Shown in pieces: positions 53,323 through 60,793 of a stretch of DNA of 64,000 nt (its first letter is position 1; each line of letters opens with the position of its first letter). The stretch is from NCBI GenBank assembly GCA_029968055.1, contig JASCNX010000006.1:227740-291739 (forward strand). The letters run 5' to 3'. Below the pieces are notes generated by a model that made no database searches, was not told the DNA's origin, and saw only the letters and a list, made by a program, of their open reading frames with translations. The position numbers and the translations under genes are program-made. The stretch is from Xenophilus aerolatus (lineage in GTDB: Bacteria > Pseudomonadota > Gammaproteobacteria > Burkholderiales > Burkholderiaceae_C).

Positions 53323-53592
53323 TCACTCGCCCTCGCCGAACTTGTCGTTCATCAGCGCGACCAGCGCATCCATGGCTTCCTGCTCCTTGTCGCCACTGGT
53401 CTCCAGCTCGACGGTGGCCCCCAGGCCGGCGGCCAGCATCATCACGCCCATGATGCTCTTGGCATTCACGCGCCGGTCGCCGCGCGAGATCCACACCTCG
53501 CAGGGGTAGCTGCCGGCCAGCTTGGTGAGCTTGGCCGACGCGCGGGCGTGCAGGCCCAGCTTATTGCTGATGGTCACGGATGTCTTGATCAC
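53323..53592 (-). CDS. ptsH: Phosphocarrier protein HPr
   Basis: An 89-residue carrier. The active histidine is His15 in KLGLHARASAKL and the regulatory serine is Ser46 in NAKSIMGVMML, the site phosphorylated by HPr kinase in organisms that have one. Its start overlaps the end of the EIIA gene by 32 bp, an unusually long overlap for two well-defined proteins. Confidence 0.96.
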   Translation of the reverse strand: MIKTSVTISNKLGLHARASAKLTKLAGSYPCEVWISRGDRRVNAKSIMGVMMLAAGLGATVELETSGDKEQEAMDALVALMNDKFGEGE

Positions 53593-54019
53593 TGTATTTT
53601 CTTCTCACCTGGTTCTGGGGGGCGGCCACGGCCACCTGCATGACGCCGGCCGTGCCGCCGGCGATCGCACGCTGCACCTGGGCATCGAGCGGCTCGTGCC
53701 GGTAGGTGACGGCACGCAGCAGCATCGGCAGGTTGACGCCCGCGACAAGGCGCGAGCGCGCACCGTCGACGAGCTGCTGCGCCACGTTGCAGGGCGTGGC
53801 GCCGAACACGTCGGTCAGCACCAGCACCTGGGCACGGGGGGCGCGTCCGAGCTGCTGCGCGAGGATGATGCGCGCGGCGCCCAGCGTCTCTTCGGGCGAC
53901 ACGTTGGGCAGCACGTCGAGGGCACCGACGCAGTCCTCGGCCTCGGGAAAGACGTGCAGCGCGCATTGCCGCAGCGCATGGGCCAGCGGCGAATGGGCGA
54001 TGAGGAGGATGCTGTTCAT
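53561..54019 (-). CDS. PTS EIIA component, mannose/fructose family
   Basis: A 152-residue EIIA of the mannose type. The phosphorylated histidine is His9 in SILLIAHSPLAHAL, and LVLTDVFGATPCNVA is the typical second motif. The ATG at 54019 (MNSILLIAH) is chosen over an upstream one. No EIIB, EIIC or EIID genes are present, so this EIIA-HPr-EI chain is probably regulatory, as in other betaproteobacteria. Its last 10 codons overlap ptsH. Confidence 0.92.
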   Translation of the reverse strand: MNSILLIAHSPLAHALRQCALHVFPEAEDCVGALDVLPNVSPEETLGAARIILAQQLGRAPRAQVLVLTDVFGATPCNVAQQLVDGARSRLVAGVNLPMLLRAVTYRHEPLDAQVQRAIAGGTAGVMQVAVAAPQNQVRRKYSDQDIRDHQQ

Positions 54020-54089
54020 GCGGGCGGCGTGGGCTCGCAAGCATTATGCGGGCGCGCCTGGGGCCGACCCGGCCTTCAGGAGCGGGCTT

Positions 54090-54662
54090 TCATCGCAGGC
54101 GCAGGCCGTCGAAGAAGGTCTCGGCCGCGTCCGCGGCCGAAGGACGGCCGAGCACCATGGCCTGGTAGAGGGTGGTGCCGCCCTGGCCGTCGGGGCCGGC
54201 GAACCAGCGCAGGTGCGCTTCCGGCGGGCGGCCGTCGGCCGCGGTGTTCGCCACATCGAGCGCCCACGGCGCGGGCGCGGCGGCAGCGCGTGGCAGCTTC
54301 CATGGGGCCTCGGTGAGCTGCGCGCCGGTCCAGGGGCTTCGCGCGGCCCGGCGCCAGGCAGCGAGCCGCGCCTCGGCCTGCGACGCATCGCCGCCCGGCA
54401 GTCGGGCCACGACGAAGGTGGCGCCACCGGCTTCGCAGCCGGCCATGTCGATGGACACGGTGGCGGTGTCCATCGGCAGGCTGCGCTCGGCGCGGTCGGG
54501 CTTGCAGGGCAGCATGGCGACCAGCGACTCGCCCACCGGCACCTCGCGCCAGTTGAAGACCGGGCTGCAGGCCACGGCCAGCACCACTGCGGCCGCAAGC
54601 AGGGCCGCCCGCCGAATCGGCAGCACGCCGTCGCCTGCGGAACTAAAATTGCGCTGCTTCAT
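54090..54662 (-). CDS. Hypothetical membrane-anchored or exported protein
   Basis: A 190-residue protein. A basic N-terminus and one hydrophobic segment (RRAALLAAAVVLAVACSPVF) suggest a signal or anchor with a weak lipobox at Cys32. The mature part contains FNWREVPVGESLVAMLPCKPDRAERSLPM (start of a likely beta-rich domain) and a C-terminal TTLYQAMVLGRPSAADAAETFFDGLRL. This pattern is seen in betaproteobacterial hypothetical proteins of unknown role. It is 70 bp downstream of nothing on its strand and starts divergently from the TlpA-like gene. Confidence 0.72.
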   Translation of the reverse strand: MKQRNFSSAGDGVLPIRRAALLAAAVVLAVACSPVFNWREVPVGESLVAMLPCKPDRAERSLPMDTATVSIDMAGCEAGGATFVVARLPGGDASQAEARLAAWRRAARSPWTGAQLTEAPWKLPRAAAAPAPWALDVANTAADGRPPEAHLRWFAGPDGQGGTTLYQAMVLGRPSAADAAETFFDGLRLR

Positions 54663-54687
54663 CGATCCGCTCCATGCATCTCCGCCT

Positions 54688-54929
54688 TCACGCTCTCCCT
54701 GCCCCGTGTACGGTGCCCCTTGCGGGAGCGCTTCGTCCTCATGCCCGGGGCGGTCGGCGATGAGAAATGACCCCCACGCTCCCCACTTTGTGTGGTTCGC
54801 TGCCCCCCGAGGGGGCGCTTTTCATCTTGGGGCGGCCCGGCGATGAAACATGACCCCCACGCTCCCCACTTCGTGTGGTTCGCTGCCCCCCGAGGGGCGC
54901 ATTTCATTTTGGGGCGGCCCGGCGATGAA
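54688..54929 (+). repeat. Tandem array of the CTTGGGGCGGCCCGGCG repeat upstream of the TlpA-like gene
   Basis: Two near-identical copies lie head to tail with an 83-bp period (54767-54849 and 54850-54929). Each runs ATGACCCCCACGCTCCCC, GTGTGGTTCGCTGCCCCCCG, AGGGGGCGC or AGGGGCGC, and ends TTGGGGCGGCCCGGCGATGAA. A third, degenerate copy precedes them (about 54688-54766). The GCCCCC-CGA-GGGGGC part can form a hairpin. The final ATG of the last copy (54925) is the start codon of the following gene. Confidence 0.88.
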
Positions 54930-55422
54930 TAAAGCCCTCTATGGTGCCGCAATCGCGGTCGCGTTGGCTGTCGGCGTGGGCGTGTACGTGAGCACCGGCA
55001 GTTCGCCGGCCCCCGCCTCGACCTTCGTGCTGCTCGATGGCAGCAAAAAGACCACCGAGGACCTGAAGGGCAAGGTGACGCTGGTCAACTTCTGGGCCAC
55101 CAGCTGCGTGACCTGCGTGGGCGAGATGCCCAAGGTGATCGCCACCTACGACAAGTACCAGGCGAAGGGTTACGACACGCTGGCGGTGGCCATGAGCTAC
55201 GACCCGCCGAGCTACGTCATCAACTACGCCGAGACGCGCAAGCTGCCCTTCAAGGTCGCCATCGACAACACCGGTGCCGTCGCCAAGGCCTGGGGCGACG
55301 TGCAGCTCACGCCGACCACCTACGTGGTCAACAAGAAGGGCGAGATCGTCAAGCGCTACGTCGGCGAGCCCGACTTCGACGAGCTGCACCGCCTGATCGA
55401 GAAGCTGCTGGCCGAGGCCTGA
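54925..55422 (+). CDS. TlpA-like thioredoxin-fold thiol:disulfide reductase or peroxiredoxin-like protein
   Basis: A 165-residue membrane-anchored or exported protein. One N-terminal hydrophobic helix (ALYGAAIAVALAVGVGVYVS) is followed by the thioredoxin fold with redox cysteines C61 and C64 in NFWATSCVTCVGEMPK, and the cis-proline segment TPTTYVVNKKGEIV. The ATG at 54925 directly precedes the hydrophobic helix and lies within the last repeat unit. An in-frame ATG at 54850 would add 25 residues translated from that repeat (GSLPPEG...WGGPA), which I regard as unlikely but possible. It probably serves cytochrome c biogenesis or periplasmic thiol redox. Confidence 0.87.
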   Translation: MNKALYGAAIAVALAVGVGVYVSTGSSPAPASTFVLLDGSKKTTEDLKGKVTLVNFWATSCVTCVGEMPKVIATYDKYQAKGYDTLAVAMSYDPPSYVINYAETRKLPFKVAIDNTGAVAKAWGDVQLTPTTYVVNKKGEIVKRYVGEPDFDELHRLIEKLLAEA

Positions 55423-55445
55423 TCGGCCGGGCTTTCAGGCCTTTT
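55415..55445 (+). terminator. Terminator overlapping the stop codon of the TlpA-like gene
   Basis: AGGCCTGA (55415-55422, which includes the TGA stop) pairs with TCAGGCCT (55435-55442) and is followed by TTT. The hairpin therefore begins inside the coding sequence, so ribosomes on the last codons would mask the left arm. Confidence 0.6.
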
Positions 55446-55497
55446 CGGCCTGCAGCGTCCGTTGGGCGAGCGCGAATTGGCACCGATTTATAGCGAT

Positions 55498-55629
55498 CGA
55501 ACCGTCGGTCCGCGAGCATAGCGAAGCCCCAGGGCACCCGAGGAACTGGCTTGGCTACGCCTCTGGGTGCGCCCCCCTCCAAGCCGAAGGCGCCAGAAAG
55601 GGGGGAGCCGCGACGCGGCTTGAGGGGTG
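55498..55629 (-). repeat. Second type of dispersed repeat downstream of the cytochrome c' gene
   Basis: The stretch includes CGAGCATAGCGAAGCCCCAGG, then GGTGCGCCCCCCTCC and AGGGGGGAGCCGCGACGCGG just before the cytochrome c' stop. Paired C6/G6 runs give a stem. Its minus-strand translation (PLKPRRGSPLSGAFGLEGG) is a spurious peptide I recall from many Comamonadaceae annotations. It shows no similarity to the first repeat family. Confidence 0.6.
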
Positions 55630-56088
55630 TTACTCCCGATACACGTCGTGGCACGCCTTGCAGGCCGCGCCCGCGCCGCCGATCGCGGCCTTGATGGCGT
55701 TGAGATCGCCGGTCTTGGCGGCGGCGGCCACCTTGGCCATTTCCTCTTCGCCGCGCACGGCGGCGGCCTTGAACTTGTCCTGTTCCTTCCAGATCGCCGG
55801 CTTGGCCTTGCCCCCCTCGGTGCCGGGGCCGAAGCCGACCCATGGCATCTTGATCAGCTCGGCCGCGCGCGCGGCGCTGGTCTCGGCCACCTTGGCGTCG
55901 AAATCGGCGCGGCCGCTGGCCATGTCGGCCACGCGCTTGAAGTTCTGCTGCATCTCCTTGAGGGTCTGCTGGCGGTACTTGATCGCGTCCTGCGGCGTGG
56001 CGAAGGTCGGCTGGGCCAACGCCGGCACGGCGGAGAGGGCCGCAACAAGGGCAAAGGCGGCGGTGACAACGGTACGGGAACAAGGCAT
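55630..56088 (-). CDS. Cytochrome c'
   Basis: A 152-residue periplasmic c-type cytochrome of the four-helix cytochrome c' family. The signal peptide ends near ALAQPT. The haem attachment motif CKACH is at residues 143-147, close to the C-terminus as expected. DAIKYRQQTLKEMQQNFKRV (in part) is the first helix. Likely roles are nitric oxide binding or electron transfer. It is divergent from a cytochrome b561 gene, a common pairing. Confidence 0.93.
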   Translation of the reverse strand: MPCSRTVVTAAFALVAALSAVPALAQPTFATPQDAIKYRQQTLKEMQQNFKRVADMASGRADFDAKVAETSAARAAELIKMPWVGFGPGTEGGKAKPAIWKEQDKFKAAAVRGEEEMAKVAAAAKTGDLNAIKAAIGGAGAACKACHDVYRE

Positions 56089-56271
56089 CGTGGGTTCTTC
56101 CTTCTCGTGGGTGGGCCGCAAATGCGGCGGGGCGGAGTTTAGGGGCCGGAGGCGCCCCAGGCCGGAGAAAGCCCGTCTTGGTACACGCCCACGCGGCGCG
56201 CGGCCCGTTTTTGTTAATCTGGCGGGCCGCCCACAGCCGCCGGATGCCGCGCCGCCCCTGCCCGACCGCCG

Positions 56272-56982
56272 ATGCCAGCCCCTGCTTCTTCTTCCCACCC
56301 CGCCGTCATTTCCGCCGGCACGCGCACGGTGCGTGTCTGGGATCTGCCCACCCGCCTCTTCCACTGGGCGCTCGCGGCCGCCGTCATCGGACTCGTCGCG
56401 ACGGCCAAGACGGGCGCGATGGACTGGCATTTCCGCCTTGGCTACACGGTGATGGCGCTGCTGGTCTTTCGGCTGGCGTGGGGCTTCGTGGGCGGGCGCT
56501 GGTCGCGCTTCTCGAGCTTCCTCTATGCGCCGGGCAGCATGCTCGCCTACCTGCGCGGACGCTCCCATCCCGACCACTTCGTCGGACACAACCCGCTGGG
56601 TGCCGTCTCGGTGTTCGCGCTGCTGGCCGCACTGCTGCTGCAGGTGGCGACGGGGCTGGTGTCGGACGACGCGATCACCTTCACCGGCCCCCTGGCCGCC
56701 ATGGTGCCTGGCAGCTGGTCCGATGCCGCGACCAGCTGGCACAAGGGAGCGGGCCAGTGGCTGCTCATCGCGCTGACGGCGCTGCATGTGCTCGCCGTGC
56801 TGTTCTACGCGGGGGTCAAGCGGGTGCGGATGGTGAGGCCGATGCTGTCGGGCGACCGCGCGCTGGCACCGGGCCACGCCCCTGCGCCGAGCCGCGACGA
56901 CGGGCGCTCGCGGCTGCTCGCGCTGGTGCTGTTTGCGCTCAGCGCGGGGCTGTCCGCGTGGGTCTCCACCCTGCAGCCATGA
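56272..56982 (+). CDS. Cytochrome b561-family membrane protein
   Basis: A 236-residue protein with four main hydrophobic helices of the Ni,Fe-hydrogenase/cytochrome b561 type. Haem ligand histidines are likely in DLPTRLFHWALAAAVIGLV, MDWHFRLGYTVMALLVFRL and LLIALTALHVLAVLFYAGVK. It lies head-to-head with cytochrome c', so electron exchange between them is plausible. The start MPAPASSSHPAV follows a GC-rich leader without a clear ribosome site. Its stop overlaps the next micro-ORF by ATGA. Confidence 0.9.
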   Translation: MPAPASSSHPAVISAGTRTVRVWDLPTRLFHWALAAAVIGLVATAKTGAMDWHFRLGYTVMALLVFRLAWGFVGGRWSRFSSFLYAPGSMLAYLRGRSHPDHFVGHNPLGAVSVFALLAALLLQVATGLVSDDAITFTGPLAAMVPGSWSDAATSWHKGAGQWLLIALTALHVLAVLFYAGVKRVRMVRPMLSGDRALAPGHAPAPSRDDGRSRLLALVLFALSAGLSAWVSTLQP

Positions 56983-57038
56983 ACAAGCCGGAATCCGCCA
57001 TGCGACCCTGCTTCGCCGCGCGGGAGGTGCGGCCATGA
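56979..57038 (+). CDS. 19-codon micro-ORF joining the cytochrome b561 and GNAT genes
   Basis: An open frame of 19 codons (MNKPESAMRPCFAAREVRP). Its ATG overlaps the cytochrome b561 stop (ATGA at 56979-56982) and its TGA overlaps the ATG of the acetyltransferase gene (ATGA at 57035-57038). The double overlap suggests a translational relay that lets ribosomes finishing the cytochrome gene re-initiate twice. A chance frame cannot be excluded, and the peptide resembles nothing known to me. Confidence 0.4.
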   Translation: MNKPESAMRPCFAAREVRP

Positions 57039-57616
57039 GTGTGCTCGGCTCCCGCCCCCTGCCGCTGGCCGACACGCCCGCGATCGTGCTGGCCGTGCCC
57101 GACGACGCGCACGAACTGGCCGAGGCGCGGGCGATCTTCGGCGAGTACGCGGCGTCGCTCAAGGTTGACCTGTGCTTCCAGGATTTCGACGCCGAACTGG
57201 CGAGCCTGCCGGGCGATTACGCCGAGCCCCGCGGCACGCTGCTGCTGGCCCTGGTGGAGGCCGGTGCGACGGCCACGCCATCGGCCGCGCCCGCCTTGGT
57301 GCGCCCCGATGGCCGCACCCTGCAGGTGGCCGGCTGCTGCGCCCTGCGGCCACTGGACACGGTCGATTACGCCAATGCCGCCGAAATGAAGCGGCTGTAC
57401 GTGCGCCCCGGCTTCCGCGGCTTGGGGCTGGGACGCCAGCTCGTCGAAGCCGTGCTCGATGCCGCCCGCGGCGCCGGCTACACCTGCGTGCTGCTCGACA
57501 CGCTGGACGACATGGAATCGGCCCGGGCGCTGTACGAGGACCTCGGCTTCGTCGAGGTGCCGCCCTACTACCACAACCCGATCGCCGGCTCGCACTACCT
57601 CAAGGTCGAGCTCTGA
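57035..57616 (+). CDS. GNAT-family N-acetyltransferase
   Basis: A 193-residue acetyltransferase. The acetyl-CoA motif is MKRLYVRPGFRGLGLGRQLVE (in the canonical R/Q-x-x-G-x-G/A form), followed by AGYTCVLLDTLDDMESARALYEDLGF and the closing PPYYHNPIAGSHYLKVEL (both typical of the family, quoted in part). ATG 57035 has GGAGGTGC just upstream. The acceptor is unknown. It is coupled by ATGA to the micro-ORF and through it to cytochrome b561. Confidence 0.9.
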   Translation: MSVLGSRPLPLADTPAIVLAVPDDAHELAEARAIFGEYAASLKVDLCFQDFDAELASLPGDYAEPRGTLLLALVEAGATATPSAAPALVRPDGRTLQVAGCCALRPLDTVDYANAAEMKRLYVRPGFRGLGLGRQLVEAVLDAARGAGYTCVLLDTLDDMESARALYEDLGFVEVPPYYHNPIAGSHYLKVEL

Positions 57617-57631
57617 GGCCTTGGGGAGCGC

Positions 57632-58138
57632 TCAGCCCTTGGCCTGCGCCAGCAGCGTGTCGGCGTCGCTCACCTCGAACTTGCCGGGTGCCTCGACGTT
57701 GAGCGTCGCAACCTTGCCGTCCTTGACCAGCATCGAATAGCGGTTGCTGCGCAGGCCCATGCCGCGCGCCGTCAGGTCGAGCGTCAGCCCGGTGGCCTTG
57801 GCGAAGTCCGCGCTGCCGTCGCCGAGCATGCGCACCTTGCCGTTGGTCTGCTGGTCGCGTGCCCAGGCGCCCATCACGAAGGCGTCGTTCACGCTCAGGC
57901 ACCAGATCTCGTCCACGCCTGCGGCCTTGAAGTCGTCGAAGTGCTGCACGTAGCCCGGCACATGCTTGGCCGAGCAGGTGGGCGTGAAGGCACCGGGCAG
58001 CGCGAAGAGCGCGATGGTCTTGCCTGCGGAGGCCTTCGCCACGTCCACCGGATTCGGGCCGATGCTGCACCCTTCGCCCTCGACTTCCGAGTATTCCTGC
58101 AGGGTCACGGAAGGAAGGGTGTCGCCGATCTTGATCAT
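57632..58138 (-). CDS. Peroxiredoxin of the Prx5/AhpE-like group
   Basis: A 168-residue thiol peroxidase. The peroxidatic cysteine is Cys55 in LPGAFTPTCSAKHVPGY, the characteristic PxxxTxxC motif of the Prx5 class. VMGAWARDQ and the GMGLRSNRYSMLVKDG segment are further family marks. It reduces hydroperoxides using glutathione or glutaredoxin. Start ATG 58138. It lies downstream of the S10 operon terminator and is probably a separate transcription unit. Confidence 0.95.
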   Translation of the reverse strand: MIKIGDTLPSVTLQEYSEVEGEGCSIGPNPVDVAKASAGKTIALFALPGAFTPTCSAKHVPGYVQHFDDFKAAGVDEIWCLSVNDAFVMGAWARDQQTNGKVRMLGDGSADFAKATGLTLDLTARGMGLRSNRYSMLVKDGKVATLNVEAPGKFEVSDADTLLAQAKG

Positions 58139-58170
58139 GGAATGCTCCTGGGGAATAGAGGATGGGTGGA

Positions 58171-58203
58171 AAAACAAAAACGGCCCACATTGTGGGCCGT
58201 TTC
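58171..58203 (-). terminator. Rho-independent terminator after rpsQ
   Basis: ACGGCCCACA (58180-58189) pairs with TGTGGGCCGT (58191-58200), and the stem is extended by flanking A/T pairs. On the minus strand the stem is followed by TTTTTGTTTTT. It lies 41 bp after the rpsQ stop and ends the ribosomal protein operon. Confidence 0.88.
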
Positions 58204-58243
58204 CGGGAAAGGCGCCGCGCAGGGCGGGCGCCGTTGGATCAGA

Positions 58244-58513
58244 TCAGACCGCTGCGGCCTTCTCGACCAGACGCGTGGCGATCCAGTTCTTCGACTTCGA
58301 GATCGGGCGCGACTCGGTGATCTCGATCAGATCACCCAGGTGGAACTCGCCCTGTTCGTCGTGCGCGTGGTACTTGCTCGAACGAATCATGATCTTGTTG
58401 TAGATCGGGTGCTTGACGCGGCGCTCGACGAGCACGGTCACGGTCTTGGCGCGCTTGTCGCTGACGACCTTGCCGACCAGAGTGCGCTTGAGGGATTGCT
58501 TGGCTTCCGTCAT
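58244..58513 (-). CDS. rpsQ: 30S ribosomal protein S17
   Basis: An 89-residue 16S rRNA-binding protein. It starts [20 protein letters not shown]; a GTG two codons upstream is also in frame but the ATG is preferred. The conserved block [20 protein letters not shown] fits S17. It is the last gene of this operon, followed by a terminator rather than by rplN. Confidence 0.97.
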   Translation of the reverse strand: MTEAKQSLKRTLVGKVVSDKRAKTVTVLVERRVKHPIYNKIMIRSSKYHAHDEQGEFHLGDLIEITESRPISKSKNWIATRLVEKAAAV

Positions 58514-58522
58514 GTTCACTCC

Positions 58523-58762
58523 TTACTTGGCCGCAGCAGCCGAAGCTTGCTTCTGCGCCAGGATGGTCTTTGCGCGGGCGATGTCGCGGCGGGTCTCGCC
58601 CAGCGTGCCGGTGTTGCTCAGCTGCTGGGTGGCCTTCTGCATGCGCAGGCCGAAATGGGCCTTCTGCAGGTCCTTGATTTCGGCCTGGAGGCCTGCGACG
58701 TCTTTTTCACGCAGCGCGGCGGCCTTGGAGACCTTCGCGGTTTGCTTTTTCTTCGTTGCCAT
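58523..58762 (-). CDS. rpmC: 50S ribosomal protein L29
   Basis: A 79-residue protein, longer than the usual 63-67 because of a lysine-rich N-terminal extension ([20 protein letters not shown]). The core [20 protein letters not shown] with [12 protein letters not shown] is L29. The extended N-terminus is seen in related genera (from memory). 9 bp separate it from rpsQ. Confidence 0.95.
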   Translation of the reverse strand: MATKKKQTAKVSKAAALREKDVAGLQAEIKDLQKAHFGLRMQKATQQLSNTGTLGETRRDIARAKTILAQKQASAAAAK

Positions 58763-58777
58763 GAGAGTTCTCCTCGA

Positions 58778-59194
58778 TCAGGCGCCGAGCTGGCGTGCGA
58801 CGAAAGTCGTGCGCAACGGCAGCTTGGCGGCAGCCAGGCGGAACGCTTCACGAGCGAGCTCTTCGGGCACGCCGACGATCTCGTAGATGACCTTGCCCGG
58901 CTGGATCTCGGCCACGTAGTACTCGGGGTTGCCCTTGCCGTTACCCATCCGGACTTCGGCGGGCTTGGTCGAGATCGGCTTGTCGGGGAACACGCGGATC
59001 CAGATGCGGCCACCGCGCTTCACATGGCGCGAGATGGCACGGCGGGCGGCTTCGATCTGGCGCGCCGTGAGGCGCCCGCGATCCACCGACTTCAGGCCGA
59101 AGTCACCGAAAGCGACCGAGTTGCCTCGGGTCGCGACGCCGGTGTTGCGGCCTTTCTGTTCCTTGCGGAACTTTCTGCGTGCAGGTTGCAGCAT
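58778..59194 (-). CDS. rplP: 50S ribosomal protein L16
   Basis: A 138-residue protein of the aminoacyl-tRNA-binding region. It starts [20 protein letters not shown] and contains [20 protein letters not shown] and [20 protein letters not shown]. Length and motifs are normal. Confidence 0.98.
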   Translation of the reverse strand: MLQPARRKFRKEQKGRNTGVATRGNSVAFGDFGLKSVDRGRLTARQIEAARRAISRHVKRGGRIWIRVFPDKPISTKPAEVRMGNGKGNPEYYVAEIQPGKVIYEIVGVPEELAREAFRLAAAKLPLRTTFVARQLGA

Positions 59195-59231
59195 TTGATT
59201 TCTCCGTCTATCTCAGACCGGGTTGTTCGAG

Positions 59232-60146
59232 TTACTCGGTCTTCGGGGCGCCGTCCGCTGCTGCAGCGGGCGCGGCTTTGCGGACGCGCTTAACGGCGGG
59301 CTTGTCACCGGCTGCACCGGTGGCTTCTGCGGGCTTGTCGCTGCCGTCGGCCGGGGCGGCATTGCCACCCAGCGGGCCGCGGGCACCGGGGCCGCCCGAG
59401 CGCGGACCGCCACGGCGGTCGTTGCCACCGGGACGGCCGTCACGGCGCGGACCGCGCGGACCACGACGCTCCTCGCCTTCGGGACGCGGGGTGCTGTCCA
59501 GCGAAGGGGCGTCGTTGCGGCCCAGCGTGTCGCCCTTGTAGACCCAGACCTTGACGCCGATGACGCCGTAGGTGGTCTTGGCTTCGGACGTGCCGTAGTC
59601 GATGTCGGCGCGCAGCGTATGCAACGGCACGCGGCCTTCGCGGTACCACTCGGTGCGCGCGATCTCGATGCCGTTGAGGCGGCCGGCCGACATGATCTTG
59701 ATGCCCTGGGCACCCAGACGCATGGCGTTCTGCATGGCACGCTTCATGGCGCGGCGGAACATGATCCGCTTCTCGAGCTGCTGCGTGATGCTGTCGGCGA
59801 TCAGTTGGGCATCGACTTCGGGCTTGCGCACTTCCTCGATGTTCACGGCGACGGGCACGCCGAGCTGCTTGCCGAGTTCCTTCTTCAGGTTCTCGATGTC
59901 CTCGCCCTTCTTGCCGATCACGACGCCCGGACGTGCCGAGTAGATCGTGATGCGGGCGTTCTTGGCGGGGCGCTCGATCAGCACGCGCGACACCGACGCG
60001 TTCTTGAGCTTCTTCTTCAGGTACTCGCGCACCTTGATGTCTTCGGCCAGCATGCCCGCGAAGTCGCGGTTGTTGGCGTACCAGCGGCTGGCCCAGTTGC
60101 GGCTGACCGCGAGGCGGAAGCCGGTCGGGTGGATTTTCTGTCCCAT
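59232..60146 (-). CDS. rpsC: 30S ribosomal protein S3 with long basic C-terminal tail
   Basis: A 304-residue protein against about 230 in E. coli. Residues 1-210 are normal ([20 protein letters not shown]; the KH motif [40 protein letters not shown]). The last 85 residues form an Arg/Gly/Pro-rich then Ala/Lys-rich tail ([20 protein letters not shown] and onwards). Low-complexity tails on S3 are frequent in Comamonadaceae. ATG 60146 is the true start. Confidence 0.98.
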   Translation of the reverse strand: MGQKIHPTGFRLAVSRNWASRWYANNRDFAGMLAEDIKVREYLKKKLKNASVSRVLIERPAKNARITIYSARPGVVIGKKGEDIENLKKELGKQLGVPVAVNIEEVRKPEVDAQLIADSITQQLEKRIMFRRAMKRAMQNAMRLGAQGIKIMSAGRLNGIEIARTEWYREGRVPLHTLRADIDYGTSEAKTTYGVIGVKVWVYKGDTLGRNDAPSLDSTPRPEGEERRGPRGPRRDGRPGGNDRRGGPRSGGPGARGPLGGNAAPADGSDKPAEATGAAGDKPAVKRVRKAAPAAAADGAPKTE

Positions 60147-60160
60147 GTTTCTTCCAGACC

Positions 60161-60493
60161 TTAGTTGCCGACCGTCACGTACACATGGCACGTGGGCTTG
60201 CTGATGCGGTTGCCGCGGCCCTTGGCGCGCGCGGTGAAACGCTTGAGCGTGGCACCTTGCTCGACATAGATGGTCTTGACGCGGAGGTCGTCGATGTCGG
60301 CGCCGTCGTTGTGCTCGGCGTTGGCAATCGCCGACTCGAGCACCTTCTTGACGATGACGGCGGCCTTCTTCTGGGTGAATTCCAGAATGTTCAGCGCCTG
60401 GTCGACCTTCTTGCCGCGGATCAGATCGGCAACGAGGCGGCCCTTGTCCACCGAGAGGCGGACGCCGCGGAGAACTGCACGTGTTTCAGACAT
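60161..60493 (-). CDS. rplV: 50S ribosomal protein L22
   Basis: A 110-residue protein lining the exit tunnel, the site of macrolide-resistance mutations in other bacteria. It starts [20 protein letters not shown] and ends with [20 protein letters not shown], the tunnel loop region. Normal. Confidence 0.98.
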   Translation of the reverse strand: MSETRAVLRGVRLSVDKGRLVADLIRGKKVDQALNILEFTQKKAAVIVKKVLESAIANAEHNDGADIDDLRVKTIYVEQGATLKRFTARAKGRGNRISKPTCHVYVTVGN

Positions 60494-60505
60494 GTTCTCT
60501 GCTCC

Positions 60506-60784
60506 TTACTTCTTCTGGACTTTCTTGTCCGCGGGGTGGCCCTTGAACGTGCGCGTGAGCGCAAATTCGCCAAGCTTGTGGCCGACCATCTGGTCGGTCA
60601 CGTACACGGGCACGTGTTGCTTGCCGTTGTGCACGGCAATGGTCAGGCCGATGAACTCGGGCAGCACCATCGAGCGGCGCGACCAGGTCTTGATCGGCTT
60701 CTTGTCCTTGTTCGTCACGGCCTTGTCGACCTTGGCGACGAGGTGGTGGTCGACGAAGGGACCTTTTTTGAGAGAGCGAGTCAT
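60506..60784 (-). CDS. rpsS: 30S ribosomal protein S19
   Basis: A 92-residue protein that contacts the A-site side of the 30S head. [20 protein letters not shown] and [20 protein letters not shown] are the standard blocks. Normal. Confidence 0.98.
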   Translation of the reverse strand: MTRSLKKGPFVDHHLVAKVDKAVTNKDKKPIKTWSRRSMVLPEFIGLTIAVHNGKQHVPVYVTDQMVGHKLGEFALTRTFKGHPADKKVQKK

Positions 60785-60793
60785 GGCTGTCCC

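Noticed and set aside
54850..54924. Upstream ATG extending the TlpA-like protein by 25 residues
   Set aside because: The extension is translated repeat and would push the membrane helix inward. The ATG at 54925 directly precedes the helix. Kept as a possibility in the findings only.
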